DNA from: Brevundimonas sp. NIBR10
GTDB lineage: Bacteria; Pseudomonadota; Alphaproteobacteria; Caulobacterales; Caulobacteraceae
Direction of reading: 5' to 3'
Assembly: GCF_027912515.1 (NCBI RefSeq)
Contig: NZ_CP115464.1
Location: 3,325,501 to 3,389,500 of the forward strand
Length of the DNA stretch: 64,000 nt
The notes below the pieces were generated by a model. It saw nothing but the letters and a program-made list of their open reading frames with translations, did not search any database and was not told the DNA's origin. The position numbers were made by a program, and so were the translations under genes. Each line of letters starts with the position of its first letter. Within the stretch, counting starts at the first letter, position 1. Positions 1 through 8,966 of the stretch are shown here, piece after piece.

Positions 1-1
1 G

Positions 2-1249
2 GACTGGGGCCTGACCGGTAGCCGCTACATCCATCCGTTCGGCCCATTCGGCGTGGACATGGACGGCGTCCAGTTTCACCAGCACTGGCTGCGACAGCGC
101 GCCGACGGCGATACCTCGCCCCTGGGCGCCTACAACCTCAGCACCGTCGCGTCCGAGGCCGGTCGGTTTGTCAAGCCGGACCGCGATGCCCCGCCCGCGC
201 TGCAGACGCTGAAGTACGCCTATCATTTCGACGCCGGTCTCTATGCCCGCTACCTGCGGCGCCATGCGGAGGCCAGGGGAGTCGTCCGGCACGAAGGTCG
301 GATCGTCGACACCGTGCTGCGGGCGGACGACGGCTTCGTCGAGGCGGTGGTCCTTGCCGATGGTCGGCGGCTGGAAGCGGACCTGTTCATCGACTGCTCG
401 GGCTTTCAGGGCCTGTTCATCGAGAAGGCCATGCACGCGGGTTATGAGGACTGGTCACACTGGCTGCCCTGCGACAGGGCGCTGGCGGTTCCCACAGAGC
501 GGCTGACGACCCTGACCCCATTCACGCGGTCCACGGCCGGGTCCGCCGGGTGGCGCTGGCGTATTCCGCTGCAGCACCGCACCGGTAACGGCCACGTCTA
601 TTGCAGCAGCCATATCTCGGACGATCAGGCCCGCGCCGAGCTGATGGCCGGCCTGGACGCCCCCGCGCTCGACGAACCCCGCGCGCTCCGCTTCGTGACC
701 GGGCGGCGCAGGTCACAATGGATCAAGAACTGCGTCTCGCTGGGCTTGGCGTCGGGATTCCTGGAGCCGCTGGAATCCACCAGCATCCACCTGATCCAGA
801 GCGGGATCTCCAAGCTGATGACGATGATGCCTGACAGGCATTTCGATCCGCTTCTGATCGCCGAATACAACCGGCTCTCGCAACAGCAGTTCGAGCAGGT
901 CCGCGACTTCATCATCCTGCACTACAAGGCGACGGTGCGCGACGACACGGCCTTCTGGCGTCAGGTTCGCGACATGCCGATCCCCGACACCCTGGCGCGC
1001 AAGATCGACCTGTTCCGCGCCACGGGCAGGCTGTTCCGATACGAGGACGAACTGTTCAGCGAGGCCAGCTGGATCGCCGTACTTCTGGGCCAGGGCGTCA
1101 TGCCCCGGACCTATGAGCCCCTGGCCGATACCCTCCCCGCAGCCCTGGTCCAGAAACGGATGAGCGTCCTGACCCGGGTCATCGGCGATCTCGTCGCCCA
1201 GATGCCCCGGCATGAGGATTTCATCTCAAGCTACTGCCGGGCGTCCTGA
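2..1249 (+). CDS. Tryptophan halogenase-like flavoprotein (5' truncated)
   Basis: The reading frame is open from base 2, so the start and the N-terminal FAD-binding Rossmann motif lie upstream of the window. What remains resembles the substrate and C-terminal half of flavin-dependent tryptophan halogenases: an IHPFGPFG stretch at the very start, DCSGFQGLFIEKA near residue 130, and ASGFLEPLESTSIHLIQSGI, the conserved EPLEST block that contacts flavin. In Caulobacterales, genes of this family often sit beside TonB receptors in sugar-uptake loci, where true halogenation has not been shown; the xylose genes next door fit that pattern. The family is clear, the substrate is unknown. It ends convergent to the leftward sugar operon. 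Confidence 0.85.
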   Translation, partial: DWGLTGSRYIHPFGPFGVDMDGVQFHQHWLRQRADGDTSPLGAYNLSTVASEAGRFVKPDRDAPPALQTLKYAYHFDAGLYARYLRRHAEARGVVRHEGRIVDTVLRADDGFVEAVVLADGRRLEADLFIDCSGFQGLFIEKAMHAGYEDWSHWLPCDRALAVPTERLTTLTPFTRSTAGSAGWRWRIPLQHRTGNGHVYCSSHISDDQARAELMAGLDAPALDEPRALRFVTGRRRSQWIKNCVSLGLASGFLEPLESTSIHLIQSGISKLMTMMPDRHFDPLLIAEYNRLSQQQFEQVRDFIILHYKATVRDDTAFWRQVRDMPIPDTLARKIDLFRATGRLFRYEDELFSEASWIAVLLGQGVMPRTYEPLADTLPAALVQKRMSVLTRVIGDLVAQMPRHEDFISSYCRAS

Positions 1250-1252
1250 CAG

Positions 1253-1279
1253 AAAAGGCGTCATCCGAAGATGACGCCT
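1253..1279 (-). terminator. Rho-independent terminator with UUCG tetraloop for the leftward sugar operon
   Basis: Read on the minus strand, GGCGTCATC pairs perfectly with GATGACGCC across a TTCG loop closed by C-G, the very stable C(UUCG)G tetraloop, and is followed by TTTT. It lies about 30 bases past the stop of the aldehyde dehydrogenase gene. The plus strand has the hairpin but no T-run, so it mainly serves the minus strand. Confidence 0.8.
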
Positions 1280-1310
1280 GTCCGTTACAACCAGAATTTG
1301 GAGCCGGCGA

Positions 1311-2753
1311 TCAGCTCCAGCTGTAGGCCGTCTTGTGCTGGGTGAAGAACTCGGCGGCGTTGTAGCCCTGCTCGCGGGCACCGTAGCTGGACTTCTTCGA
1401 TCCGCCGAAACCGACGTGGTAGTCGACACCCGCCGTGGCCAGATTGACCATCACCATCCCGGCCTTGGCCCGGCGCTGGAAGTCGCGGGCGTATTTCAGC
1501 GAGGTCGTGGCGATCCCCGCCGACAGACCGAACTCGACCCCGTTGGCGATCTCTAGGGCTTCGTCATAGCTCTTGACGCGGATGGTCGAGGCGACGGGGC
1601 CGAACACTTCTTCGGTGTTGATCACGGCGTCCGGAGATGTGTCGGCGATCAGGGTCGGCTGGACGTACCAGCCCGGATTGTCGAGGTTCAGACGGTTGCC
1701 GCCGGTGACGATCCGCCCGCCGGCCGAGCGCGCGATGTCGATGTATTTGTAGCTGGTCTCCATCTGGCTCTCGGACACCGCCGGACCCATCTGGGTCGTC
1801 GGGTCGAGGGCATCGCCGACCTTCAGGGCGCGGACCTTTTCGCCCAGGGCCTCCACGAAGCGATCATGAATGCCGTCCTGCACGATCAGGCGGCTGGAGG
1901 CCGTGCAGCGTTGGCCCGTGGCGAAGAAGGAGCCGTCGAGCGCGATGGCCACGGCGCGGTCGAGGTCCGCATCGTCCAGAACGACCAGCGGGTTCTTGCC
2001 GCCCATCTCCAGCTGGACGCGGGCCTGGCGCTCCATCGCTCCCTTGCCGACGCCCTGCCCGACCCCTTGCGAGCCAGTGAAGGAGATACCGTCGATGTCC
2101 TTGTGGGCCACGATGGCGCGGCCGACGTCGCCGTCACCGATGACCATATTGACCACGCCGGCGGGCAGGCCGGCCTCATGCAGGATGGCGATCAGGGCCT
2201 CGGCGGTCGCCGGGGTCGGACCCGCGGGCTTGATGACGACCGTGTTGCCGAAAGCGATGGCGGGCGCAATCTTCCAGGCCGGAATGGCGATCGGGAAGTT
2301 CCACGGCGTAATCAGGCCGAACACGCCGACCGGCTGGCGATAGGTCTGGATCTCCACCCCCGGCCGCGTCGACAGCATGTTCTGGCCGTGGATGCGCAGG
2401 GCCTCGCCGGCGAAATACTTCAGAATGCGGGCGGCCCGCGCCGTCTCGCCGATCCCCTCGGCCAGGGTCTTGCCCTCTTCGCGCGACAGCAGCCGACCGA
2501 CCTGTTCGCGGCGCTCCATCAGGATGTTGGACGCCTTGTCGAGGATGTCCGACCGTACCTCGGGCGAGGCTTCGGACCACGATTCAAAGGCCGCCTTGGC
2601 CGCCGCGACGGCCAGATCGACCTCGGCCGCTCCGCCCTTAGGCGTGCGGGCGATGATCTCGTTGGTGTTGGATGGGTTGTGGCTCTCACCGGGTCGATCC
2701 GCATTGACCTTCTCGCCATTGATCCAGTGGGCGAGGTCGAGGGTGTCGGTCAT
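1311..2753 (-). CDS. NAD(P)-dependent aldehyde dehydrogenase, probable 2-oxoglutarate semialdehyde dehydrogenase
   Basis: A 480-residue ALDH-superfamily protein, probably the last step of the oxidative pentose (Weimberg) route, oxidising 2-oxoglutarate semialdehyde to 2-oxoglutarate. Visible landmarks are the TPWNFP cofactor-site block near residue 150, the general base Glu249 in LEMGG and the catalytic Cys283 in GQRCTAS. The frame is open 18 codons further upstream, but the ATG at 2753 is chosen because an AAGGA-type ribosome site lies just before it and family members start here. It is the last gene of the leftward set, 105 bases after the transporter. The family is certain; the substrate is inferred from the neighbouring dehydratases and dehydrogenase (compare xylA of the Caulobacter xylose operon). 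Confidence 0.85.
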   Translation of the reverse strand: MTDTLDLAHWINGEKVNADRPGESHNPSNTNEIIARTPKGGAAEVDLAVAAAKAAFESWSEASPEVRSDILDKASNILMERREQVGRLLSREEGKTLAEGIGETARAARILKYFAGEALRIHGQNMLSTRPGVEIQTYRQPVGVFGLITPWNFPIAIPAWKIAPAIAFGNTVVIKPAGPTPATAEALIAILHEAGLPAGVVNMVIGDGDVGRAIVAHKDIDGISFTGSQGVGQGVGKGAMERQARVQLEMGGKNPLVVLDDADLDRAVAIALDGSFFATGQRCTASSRLIVQDGIHDRFVEALGEKVRALKVGDALDPTTQMGPAVSESQMETSYKYIDIARSAGGRIVTGGNRLNLDNPGWYVQPTLIADTSPDAVINTEEVFGPVASTIRVKSYDEALEIANGVEFGLSAGIATTSLKYARDFQRRAKAGMVMVNLATAGVDYHVGFGGSKKSSYGAREQGYNAAEFFTQHKTAYSWS

Positions 2754-2858
2754 GGTCGTATCCTTGGGGAGAGGTTCGTCATCTATGTAGGGTGGCCGCC
2801 CGGCCACGCGAATGCCGAACTGGCATGGATCGCGCGGCCGGACGCATTGATTGTCGGC

Positions 2859-4292
2859 TCAGCCCTGCATGTCTTCGAGTTCCTTGCCTTTCGTCTCCTG
2901 GATGAAGGAGCGGACAAGGAAGATGCTGATCACGGCTGATGCCGTGTAGAGGGCATAGGTCCCGGCCAGGCCGATGCCGTCGGCCAGCGCAGGGAAGCTC
3001 TGGACCACCAGATAGTTGGCGCCCCACTGGGCCAGGCCTGCCACGGCCAGGGCCGAGCCACGCATCTGGTTCGGGAACATTTCCCCCAGCATGACCCACA
3101 TGACCGGGCCCCAGCTGAAGTTGAAGAAGATCACATACAGGTTGGCCGCGACCAGGGCGGTCAGGCCTGCCGTATCACTCAGAGCGAGATTTCCGGCAGC
3201 GTCTGCGCTGGCACCGCTGAACGCCCAGGTCATCGCGGCGAGCGTCACCGCCATACCGGTCGAACCGATCAGCAGCAGGGGCTTGCGTCCGACCTTGTCG
3301 ATCACGGCCAGGGCGACCAGCACGGCCGCAATGGACACGGCACCGGACAGGATATTGCGTTCCAGGGCGACTTCTTCAGACACGCCGGCCAGGCGCCAAA
3401 GCGTCTCGCCGTAGTAGAAGATGATGTTGATGCCGACGAACTGCTGGAAGGTTGCGAGCATGATGCCGGCCCAGACGATAGGGCGGAACAGCGTCTTCTT
3501 GGACATGACATCGGCAAAGCTGGGCTTGTGGCCCTTGTCGAAGCTGGCCTTGATTTCACCCAGCTTGCGGTCGGCGGCGTCGGCGTCGAACAGCTTGTTC
3601 AGCACCGTGCGCGCCGCTTCGTCCTTGCCGCGCATCACCAGATAACGAGGGCTCTCCGGGATCAGGAACAGGGCGCCGAGGAAGACGGCGGCGGGTACGG
3701 CCTGGGCCAGGTACATCCAACGCCAGGCCGAGGCACCGGCGATTTCGCCCAGGCTGCTCCCGGCGGACTGGGCGAGGAAATAGTTGACCAGGAAGGCGGC
3801 GGTCAGGCCCGTGATGATCATCACCTGCTGGACCGTGCTCATCCGGCCCCGGATGTTCGCCGGAGCGACCTCAGAGATATACAGCGGCGACAGCACGCTG
3901 GCGGCGCCCACGGCCATGCCGCCCGCGAAGCGCGCTGCGACGAAGAGCGCATGAACGTCGGTGAAGCCCTGGATCAGCGCGCCGATGAGGAACAGCACCG
4001 CCGCCATGATCATGACGGTTCGCCGCCCGACCAGATCGGCCAGTCGCCCGGCAAAGAAAGCCCCGACGGCACAACCGATCAGCAGCGAGCCGACGGTAAA
4101 GCCGAGGCCCGTGGCATCCAGATTGAACGCGGCCTGTAGCCCCGCTTGCGTGCCGTTCACGGCACCGCTGTCATAGCCGAACAGCAGTCCGCCGATCGTC
4201 GCGACCGCCACGATGGCGATGATGAAGCCTAGGTTGACGCGGTCCATTCCCGCGCTGGTCGGCTCCGAAAGCCCCCCTGTTGGTCCAGCCAT
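2859..4292 (-). CDS. MFS sugar porter (XylE/GLUT-type proton symporter)
   Basis: A 477-residue, 12-helix major facilitator of the sugar porter family in the inner membrane. Diagnostic motifs are GYDSG in helix 1, GRLADLVGRR in the first cytoplasmic loop, PESPRYLVMRG after helix 6, the QQFVGIN sugar-site block in helix 7, DKVGRKPLL in the second half, and PETKG-like QETKGKELED at the C-terminus. A strong GGGAGGA ribosome site sits nine bases before the ATG. Its position between a sugar dehydrogenase and an aldehyde dehydrogenase of pentose catabolism suggests xylose or a related pentose as cargo; that specificity is inferred. Confidence 0.9.
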   Translation of the reverse strand: MAGPTGGLSEPTSAGMDRVNLGFIIAIVAVATIGGLLFGYDSGAVNGTQAGLQAAFNLDATGLGFTVGSLLIGCAVGAFFAGRLADLVGRRTVMIMAAVLFLIGALIQGFTDVHALFVAARFAGGMAVGAASVLSPLYISEVAPANIRGRMSTVQQVMIITGLTAAFLVNYFLAQSAGSSLGEIAGASAWRWMYLAQAVPAAVFLGALFLIPESPRYLVMRGKDEAARTVLNKLFDADAADRKLGEIKASFDKGHKPSFADVMSKKTLFRPIVWAGIMLATFQQFVGINIIFYYGETLWRLAGVSEEVALERNILSGAVSIAAVLVALAVIDKVGRKPLLLIGSTGMAVTLAAMTWAFSGASADAAGNLALSDTAGLTALVAANLYVIFFNFSWGPVMWVMLGEMFPNQMRGSALAVAGLAQWGANYLVVQSFPALADGIGLAGTYALYTASAVISIFLVRSFIQETKGKELEDMQG

Positions 4293-4340
4293 AGTCGTTA
4301 TCCTCCCGATGGGCTCTTTTGGCCCGGATTGATCGTCGCC

Positions 4341-5099
4341 TCAGCGCCAGCCGGCGTCTACGAAATACTCATGCCCTGTAATCAAACGTGCATCGTCGGA
4401 TGCCAGGAACAGCGCGAGTGCAGCAACGTCCTGCGGCTCCAGCCGACCCTTCAGGCATTGTGCTGCGACAATCTCGGCTTCGCCTTCGGGCGTATACCAT
4501 TTCATCTGACGCGGCGTCTTGACGTTACCCGGCACGATGCAGGAGACGCGAATGCCATCGACGCCCAGCTCGCGCGCCAGGGCCCGCGTCATCCCCTCGA
4601 TCCCGGCCTTGGCGGTCTCGTAGAGCGACAGGTCCGGCAACCCCAGGTGCCAGCTGATCGACCCCAGGTTCAGGATCACACCACTACCCCGCTCGCGCAT
4701 CCCCGGGGCCACGGCCTGGGCTGCGAAGTACAGGTGGCGAAGGTTCACCGCGATCCGGTCGTCCCAGTATTCGGGCGTCACCTCGGTCAGGCTGTGACGA
4801 TCGTCGTTCGCCGCATTGTTCAGCAGGATATCGACCGGACCGTACTCGTCGATGATCTCGGCGAGGGTGGACTTCAGCGCCGACAGGTTCTTCAGATCAC
4901 AGAGCATGAAGCGCGGTGCTGGAGTCAGCGTGGCCAGTTCGCTGGCCAGCGCCAGAGAATCCGTTTCAGCCACGTCGAGGAACACGACCCGGGCCCCCTG
5001 CCGCGCAAACGCTTCGGTCAACCCGGCCCCGATGCCGGAGCCGCCGCCGGTGACCACGACCAGACGGTCCTTCAGCGACGGATAGATGGCACGGCTCAT
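4341..5099 (-). CDS. SDR-family sugar dehydrogenase, probable D-xylose 1-dehydrogenase
   Basis: A 252-residue classical short-chain dehydrogenase. The TGGGSGIG nucleotide-binding loop is at residues 17-24, NNAAN at 94-98 and the catalytic triad Ser147, Tyr160 and Lys164 is complete. The start codon overlaps the stop of the upstream FAH-family gene (ATGA), so the two are translationally coupled. With an FAH-family dehydratase, IlvD-type dehydratase, semialdehyde dehydrogenase and sugar porter around it, the likely reaction is oxidation of an aldopentose to its lactone, as for XylB of Caulobacter. No lactonase gene is visible in the window; lactone hydrolysis may be spontaneous or encoded elsewhere. 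Confidence 0.82.
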   Translation of the reverse strand: MSRAIYPSLKDRLVVVTGGGSGIGAGLTEAFARQGARVVFLDVAETDSLALASELATLTPAPRFMLCDLKNLSALKSTLAEIIDEYGPVDILLNNAANDDRHSLTEVTPEYWDDRIAVNLRHLYFAAQAVAPGMRERGSGVILNLGSISWHLGLPDLSLYETAKAGIEGMTRALARELGVDGIRVSCIVPGNVKTPRQMKWYTPEGEAEIVAAQCLKGRLEPQDVAALALFLASDDARLITGHEYFVDAGWR

Positions 5100-6256
5100 A
5101 CGGCGGTTCCCAGAAGGCCGCGAGCGGCGAGATTGCGCATCAGACCCGAGACGCCGAGGGTCCAGGGCGGGGCCTGATCACAGGTCGTCACCTTGTTCTC
5201 GAGAACGCCGAGACGCGGCGACGAGACCCTAACCCGGTCTCCGATGTGGTGGGTGAAGCCCTGGCCCGGCGCGTCGCGATCCTGGATCGGCGCGAACATG
5301 GTCCCCAGATAAAGGGCGAACCCGTCCGGATACTGGTGCGTCTTGCCAACGGTCTGACCGATCAGGTCCAGCGGGTCGCGGCTGATCAGGTTCATGGAAC
5401 TGGCCCCCGTCATCACGAACCCGTCGTCGCCCGTGACCTCCAGCGAGACGACGGCGTTGCGCACGTCGTCCAGGCTGAACCCGTCGTCGAACAGTCGGAT
5501 GAGGGGCCCCAGGGCCGCCGACGCATTGTTGTCCTTGGCCTTGCCCAGCAACAGGGCGCTGCGTCCCTCGATGTCACGCAGGTTGACGTCGTTGCCGAGC
5601 GCCGCGCCGACCGGGCGGCCCGTGGCGTCGCAGACCACGACGACTTCCGGCTCAGGATTGTTCCAGGCGCTGTCGGACCGAACCCCGACCCAGTCACCCC
5701 AGCCGACGGACGACAGCACCGGGGCCTTGGTGAAGATTTCGGCGTCCTTGCCGATCGCGACTTCCAGATACTGCGACCACAGGCCGTCCGCGATCAGGGC
5801 GTCCTTGAGCGCCATCGCCTGGTCGGAACCGGGCTTCACCGCCGACAGATCGGCGCCGACCCGTTCGGCCAGCTGGCTGCGGATTTCCTGGGCCCGGCCG
5901 GCATCGCCCCGCGCCCGTTCCTCGATCACGCGCTCAACGGCGGAAACGGCGAAGGTCACACCCGACGCCTTTACGCATTGCAGGTCGAGCGGCGACAGCA
6001 GCTTCATGCCGCCGGCGGACCCATCATCCCAGGCGACGGAAAACTCCATCTCGTCCAGGGCACCCAGGTCGGGTCCCGTCGCGGTTCGCAGGTCGGCCTT
6101 GGCGGCGGCATCCGCCGTGGTCGCCGCGAATTGCGAGATGTCGAGAACACGCCCGCCTCGCACGAGGATGGGCGTCGGGCCTTCCGGCAGCTCCAGCCGG
6201 CCCAGAAGCACGGCGTCGCGCCAGTCGGCGGGCAGATAATCAACGATTCTGGTCAT
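5096..6256 (-). CDS. xylX: FAH-family protein, probable 2-keto-3-deoxy-D-xylonate dehydratase
   Basis: A 386-residue protein of the fumarylacetoacetate hydrolase family. The C-terminal half carries the metal-binding features of the fold, including EPEVVVVCD and NDVNLRDIEG, and a late EVTGDDGF segment. Within a pentose locus this family supplies the second dehydration of the Weimberg pathway, giving 2-oxoglutarate semialdehyde, as XylX does in Caulobacter. It is the first gene after a 14-bp xylose-type operator at 6291-6304 and is coupled by ATGA overlap to the SDR gene. The family call is strong; the gene name rests on context and on the operator. Confidence 0.8.
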   Translation of the reverse strand: MTRIVDYLPADWRDAVLLGRLELPEGPTPILVRGGRVLDISQFAATTADAAAKADLRTATGPDLGALDEMEFSVAWDDGSAGGMKLLSPLDLQCVKASGVTFAVSAVERVIEERARGDAGRAQEIRSQLAERVGADLSAVKPGSDQAMALKDALIADGLWSQYLEVAIGKDAEIFTKAPVLSSVGWGDWVGVRSDSAWNNPEPEVVVVCDATGRPVGAALGNDVNLRDIEGRSALLLGKAKDNNASAALGPLIRLFDDGFSLDDVRNAVVSLEVTGDDGFVMTGASSMNLISRDPLDLIGQTVGKTHQYPDGFALYLGTMFAPIQDRDAPGQGFTHHIGDRVRVSSPRLGVLENKVTTCDQAPPWTLGVSGLMRNLAARGLLGTAV

Positions 6257-6290
6257 GGTCCCCCGCCGGAGCTTGCAGCTCGGTCATTCT

Positions 6291-6304
6291 TGTTAGCGCT
6301 ACCA
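6291..6304. promoter_or_regulatory. XylR-like (LacI-type) operator upstream of the xylX-like gene
   Basis: TGTTAGCGCTACCA, a near-palindrome centred on GCGC (six of seven positions pair), lies 35 bases upstream of the FAH-family start. It matches the xylose operator I recall for the Caulobacter xylX promoter, bound by the LacI-type repressor XylR. No LacI-type gene is in the window, so the repressor would have to be encoded elsewhere. Confidence 0.65.
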
Positions 6305-6418
6305 CATTCGACTCGCCCGCTCCTGCTGTCAAGCGATCTCAGGCTCATGGCGTCGACATCGCAGCCGTCGGACCTGCCAGCTTTCGCAAACAGACCCCGG
6401 CTCCGGCGTCTGCTTCGG

Positions 6419-8848
6419 TCAGACGGCGACGGTCAGCGTCGCCGTCTTCAGATCGACCGAGTTCGACCCCGCACTGATCGTGAAGGTGCCCGGCTCGACG
6501 ACCCGTTCCATGTCGATGTTCCAGAAGGACAGGTCGCGCGGCGTCAGCTCGAATGTCACCGTCGTCTTGGCCCCCGGTGCCAGGCTCACGCGCTCGAAAT
6601 GCTTGAGTTCCAGCACCGGACGGGTGACGGACGCATGGTCGTCGCGGACGTAGAGCTGGACGACTTCATCGCCGGCGCGCGCCCCCGTGTTGGTGACGTC
6701 GACCTCGACCCTGACCTTTTCAAACCGGCCGATCGTGGCTTTCGCCAGACGCGGCACCGACACATCGAAGGTCGTGTAGGACAGGCCGAAACCGAACGGG
6801 AACAGGGGCGTCGTCTCGTCGAACAGATAACCCCGACGCGCCGTCGGCTTGTAGTTGTAGAAGATCGGCAGTTGTCCCACCGTCCGGGCGATCGAGACGG
6901 GCAGCTTGCCGCCCGGATTGACCTTGCCGAACAGGGCGTCGGCGACGGCGTGACCCGTCTCCTGCCCCAGGTACCAGCCCTCGATCAGGGCGTCGGCGTT
7001 CTCGGCGACGAAATTCACCGACAGTGGCCGCCCATTCAGCAGGACGACAATGGTCGGCTTGTTCAGGGCGAAGATCTCGCGGGCGAGATCGTTCTGCTGG
7101 CCGATCAGCTCGAGCGAATCACGATCGCCCAGGTGTTCGTCGGCCCAGGCCTCGCGGCTGGTCTGTTCGTTGTCGCCCAGCACCATGACGATCACATCGG
7201 CATTGCGGGCCGTGGCGACCGCCTCGCGGATCAGGCCGGCGTTGACCTCGGGATCGACCAGATCGACCTTGTCCGCGCTCCACGACCGGCTTTCGGTGAT
7301 CCGCACCGCCTCGGCATAGTCCACGGCGAACTTGCCTGCGGCCTGTGCCTGGATGCCTTCCAGCACGCTGACGACATGGGCCGGAACGTCGCTGTATCCG
7401 CCGATCGGCGTGTCGCGCGCATGGGTGCCCAGCACCGCCATGCGTGTGATCTTCGACGGGTCGAGCGGCAACACATTGCCCTCGTTCTTGAGCAGGACCA
7501 TTGCCTTGGCCGCCGCCTCGCGGGCCAGGGCCACGGCGTCCGGCGTCGCGGTCAGGGCGTCGGCGCGTCGGGCGTCGACATAGGGCTTCTCGAACGCGCC
7601 GGACAGGAACTTCATCTTCATAACGCGCCGCACGGCGTCGTCGATCGCAGCGATATCGACCTTGCCCGACTGCACCAGCGCGGGCAGCTTGTTGTAGCCC
7701 TCTCCGTCAGGAAGCTCCATGTCCACGCCGGCGTCGAGAGCCCGCATGGCGGCCTCCTCGATAGAGGCGAACATCTTGTGGCGCGTGTTCAGTTCGCGCA
7801 CCGCGAAATAGTCGGACACGACGGCACCCTCGAACCCCCACTCCTCGCGCAGCACGTCATGCAGGAGCCAGCGGTTGGCGTGCGAAGGCAGGCCGTCGAT
7901 CTCGTTGTACGACGCCATGACCGCCATGACGGGCAGTTCGGTGACGGCGCGTTCGAACGGCGGGAAGAAATTCTCGCGAAGCGTCCGTTCGGAGATATTC
8001 GCCGGCCCGACGTTGGTACCGTTCTCAGGCTGGCCATGGCCTGTCATATGCTTGAGCGTGACGAAGACCTTGTCGGGCGCGAGCGGCAGGGTATCGCCCT
8101 GGAAGCCGCGAATCGCCGCCAGACCCATCTCGGCGACCAGATGCGGATCCTCCCCATAGGTCTCCTCGATACGACCCCAGCGAGGATCGCGCGCGACATC
8201 GACGACCGGAGCCAGGGCAAGCTGCGCACCCCGCGCCCGCATCTCGCGGGCAGCGACGCTGAACACGCGCGTCAGCAGAGCCGGATCCCAGGTGCTGGCC
8301 AGGGCGATCGATTGCGGGAAACTGGTGGCCCCGCGTGCCACATACCCATGCAACGCCTCTTCATGCAGGATCAGCGGGATGCCCAGCCGGGTGTTCTCCA
8401 CGGCCCATTTCTGGGCGGCGTTGGCATAGTCGGCCGTTTCGCGACCGGTGCGGTTGACCGCGTCCCCGGCGGCACCAGCGGCGCCGTTCAGGGCCGGATC
8501 GACACCGCGCTTGTCCTGAGGACGCGAAATCTGTCCCAGTCCGTTTGGAAACGCGGTCGTCGCCTTGGCCGGATCGAAGTCGCCGGCCGGGTTCTGGATC
8601 AACCCCTTGGTTTCCCAGATACCGACCATCTGGGCGACCTTCTCTTCCAGCGTCATTCGCTGAAGCAGGTCCTCGACGCGGCGGTCGACCGGTTGATTCG
8701 GGTCACGATAGAGGGCGTCCGCGCCCGGCTTGGCCAGGCTCTGGGCCCTCGCAACGCCGGGCATCTGTGAGAGCGCGAGTGCGGAAGCGAAACTGGCCAG
8801 CAGCGTGCGACGACCAAGCGTCATCTGTTTACCGGTCACGTCGGTCAT
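6419..8848 (-). CDS. Exported GH3 beta-glycosidase (beta-xylosidase/beta-glucosidase type)
   Basis: An 809-residue glycoside hydrolase family 3 enzyme. The N-terminus has a twin-arginine-like region (GRRTLLAS followed by a hydrophobic stretch ending ARAQ), indicating export to the periplasm. The GH3 N-domain holds KHMTGHG and the nucleophile Asp346 in VVSDYFAV; the C-domain holds GDNEQTSREAW and the protein ends in a fibronectin III-like domain (NTGARAGDEVVQLYV). The ATG at 8848 is preferred to the longer frame because GGAAGAGA precedes it and it leaves a normal signal peptide. An XylR-like palindrome lies 36 bases upstream. It would release monosaccharides from imported oligosaccharides; xylosidic specificity is inferred from the locus. 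Confidence 0.88.
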   Translation of the reverse strand: MTDVTGKQMTLGRRTLLASFASALALSQMPGVARAQSLAKPGADALYRDPNQPVDRRVEDLLQRMTLEEKVAQMVGIWETKGLIQNPAGDFDPAKATTAFPNGLGQISRPQDKRGVDPALNGAAGAAGDAVNRTGRETADYANAAQKWAVENTRLGIPLILHEEALHGYVARGATSFPQSIALASTWDPALLTRVFSVAAREMRARGAQLALAPVVDVARDPRWGRIEETYGEDPHLVAEMGLAAIRGFQGDTLPLAPDKVFVTLKHMTGHGQPENGTNVGPANISERTLRENFFPPFERAVTELPVMAVMASYNEIDGLPSHANRWLLHDVLREEWGFEGAVVSDYFAVRELNTRHKMFASIEEAAMRALDAGVDMELPDGEGYNKLPALVQSGKVDIAAIDDAVRRVMKMKFLSGAFEKPYVDARRADALTATPDAVALAREAAAKAMVLLKNEGNVLPLDPSKITRMAVLGTHARDTPIGGYSDVPAHVVSVLEGIQAQAAGKFAVDYAEAVRITESRSWSADKVDLVDPEVNAGLIREAVATARNADVIVMVLGDNEQTSREAWADEHLGDRDSLELIGQQNDLAREIFALNKPTIVVLLNGRPLSVNFVAENADALIEGWYLGQETGHAVADALFGKVNPGGKLPVSIARTVGQLPIFYNYKPTARRGYLFDETTPLFPFGFGLSYTTFDVSVPRLAKATIGRFEKVRVEVDVTNTGARAGDEVVQLYVRDDHASVTRPVLELKHFERVSLAPGAKTTVTFELTPRDLSFWNIDMERVVEPGTFTISAGSNSVDLKTATLTVAV

Positions 8849-8884
8849 CTCGTCTCTTCCCTGTTTACTCACCGGTTGGCCCGA

Positions 8885-8904
8885 TGATGATAGCGCTAAC
8901 ATCA
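8885..8904. promoter_or_regulatory. XylR-like palindromic operator in the GH3/gntR divergent promoter region
   Basis: A 20-bp imperfect palindrome, TGATGATAGC followed by GCTAACATCA, with nine of ten positions paired. Its core TGATAGCGCTAACA is the reverse-complement type of the operator at 6291-6304. It sits between the divergent GH3 and GntR-family genes and could control both. Confidence 0.6.
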
Positions 8905-8966
8905 CGATAGGGCGCATTTCGGTGTCCGGTCAATGGTCGCCGGGTGCCGAATTCCTGTACAGGGAG

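Noticed and set aside
5246..8770. Very long plus-strand frame (1174 codons)
   Set aside because: It is the antisense of the FAH-family and GH3 genes; its protein is Arg/His/Gln-rich with no family motifs, a normal effect of high-GC codon use.
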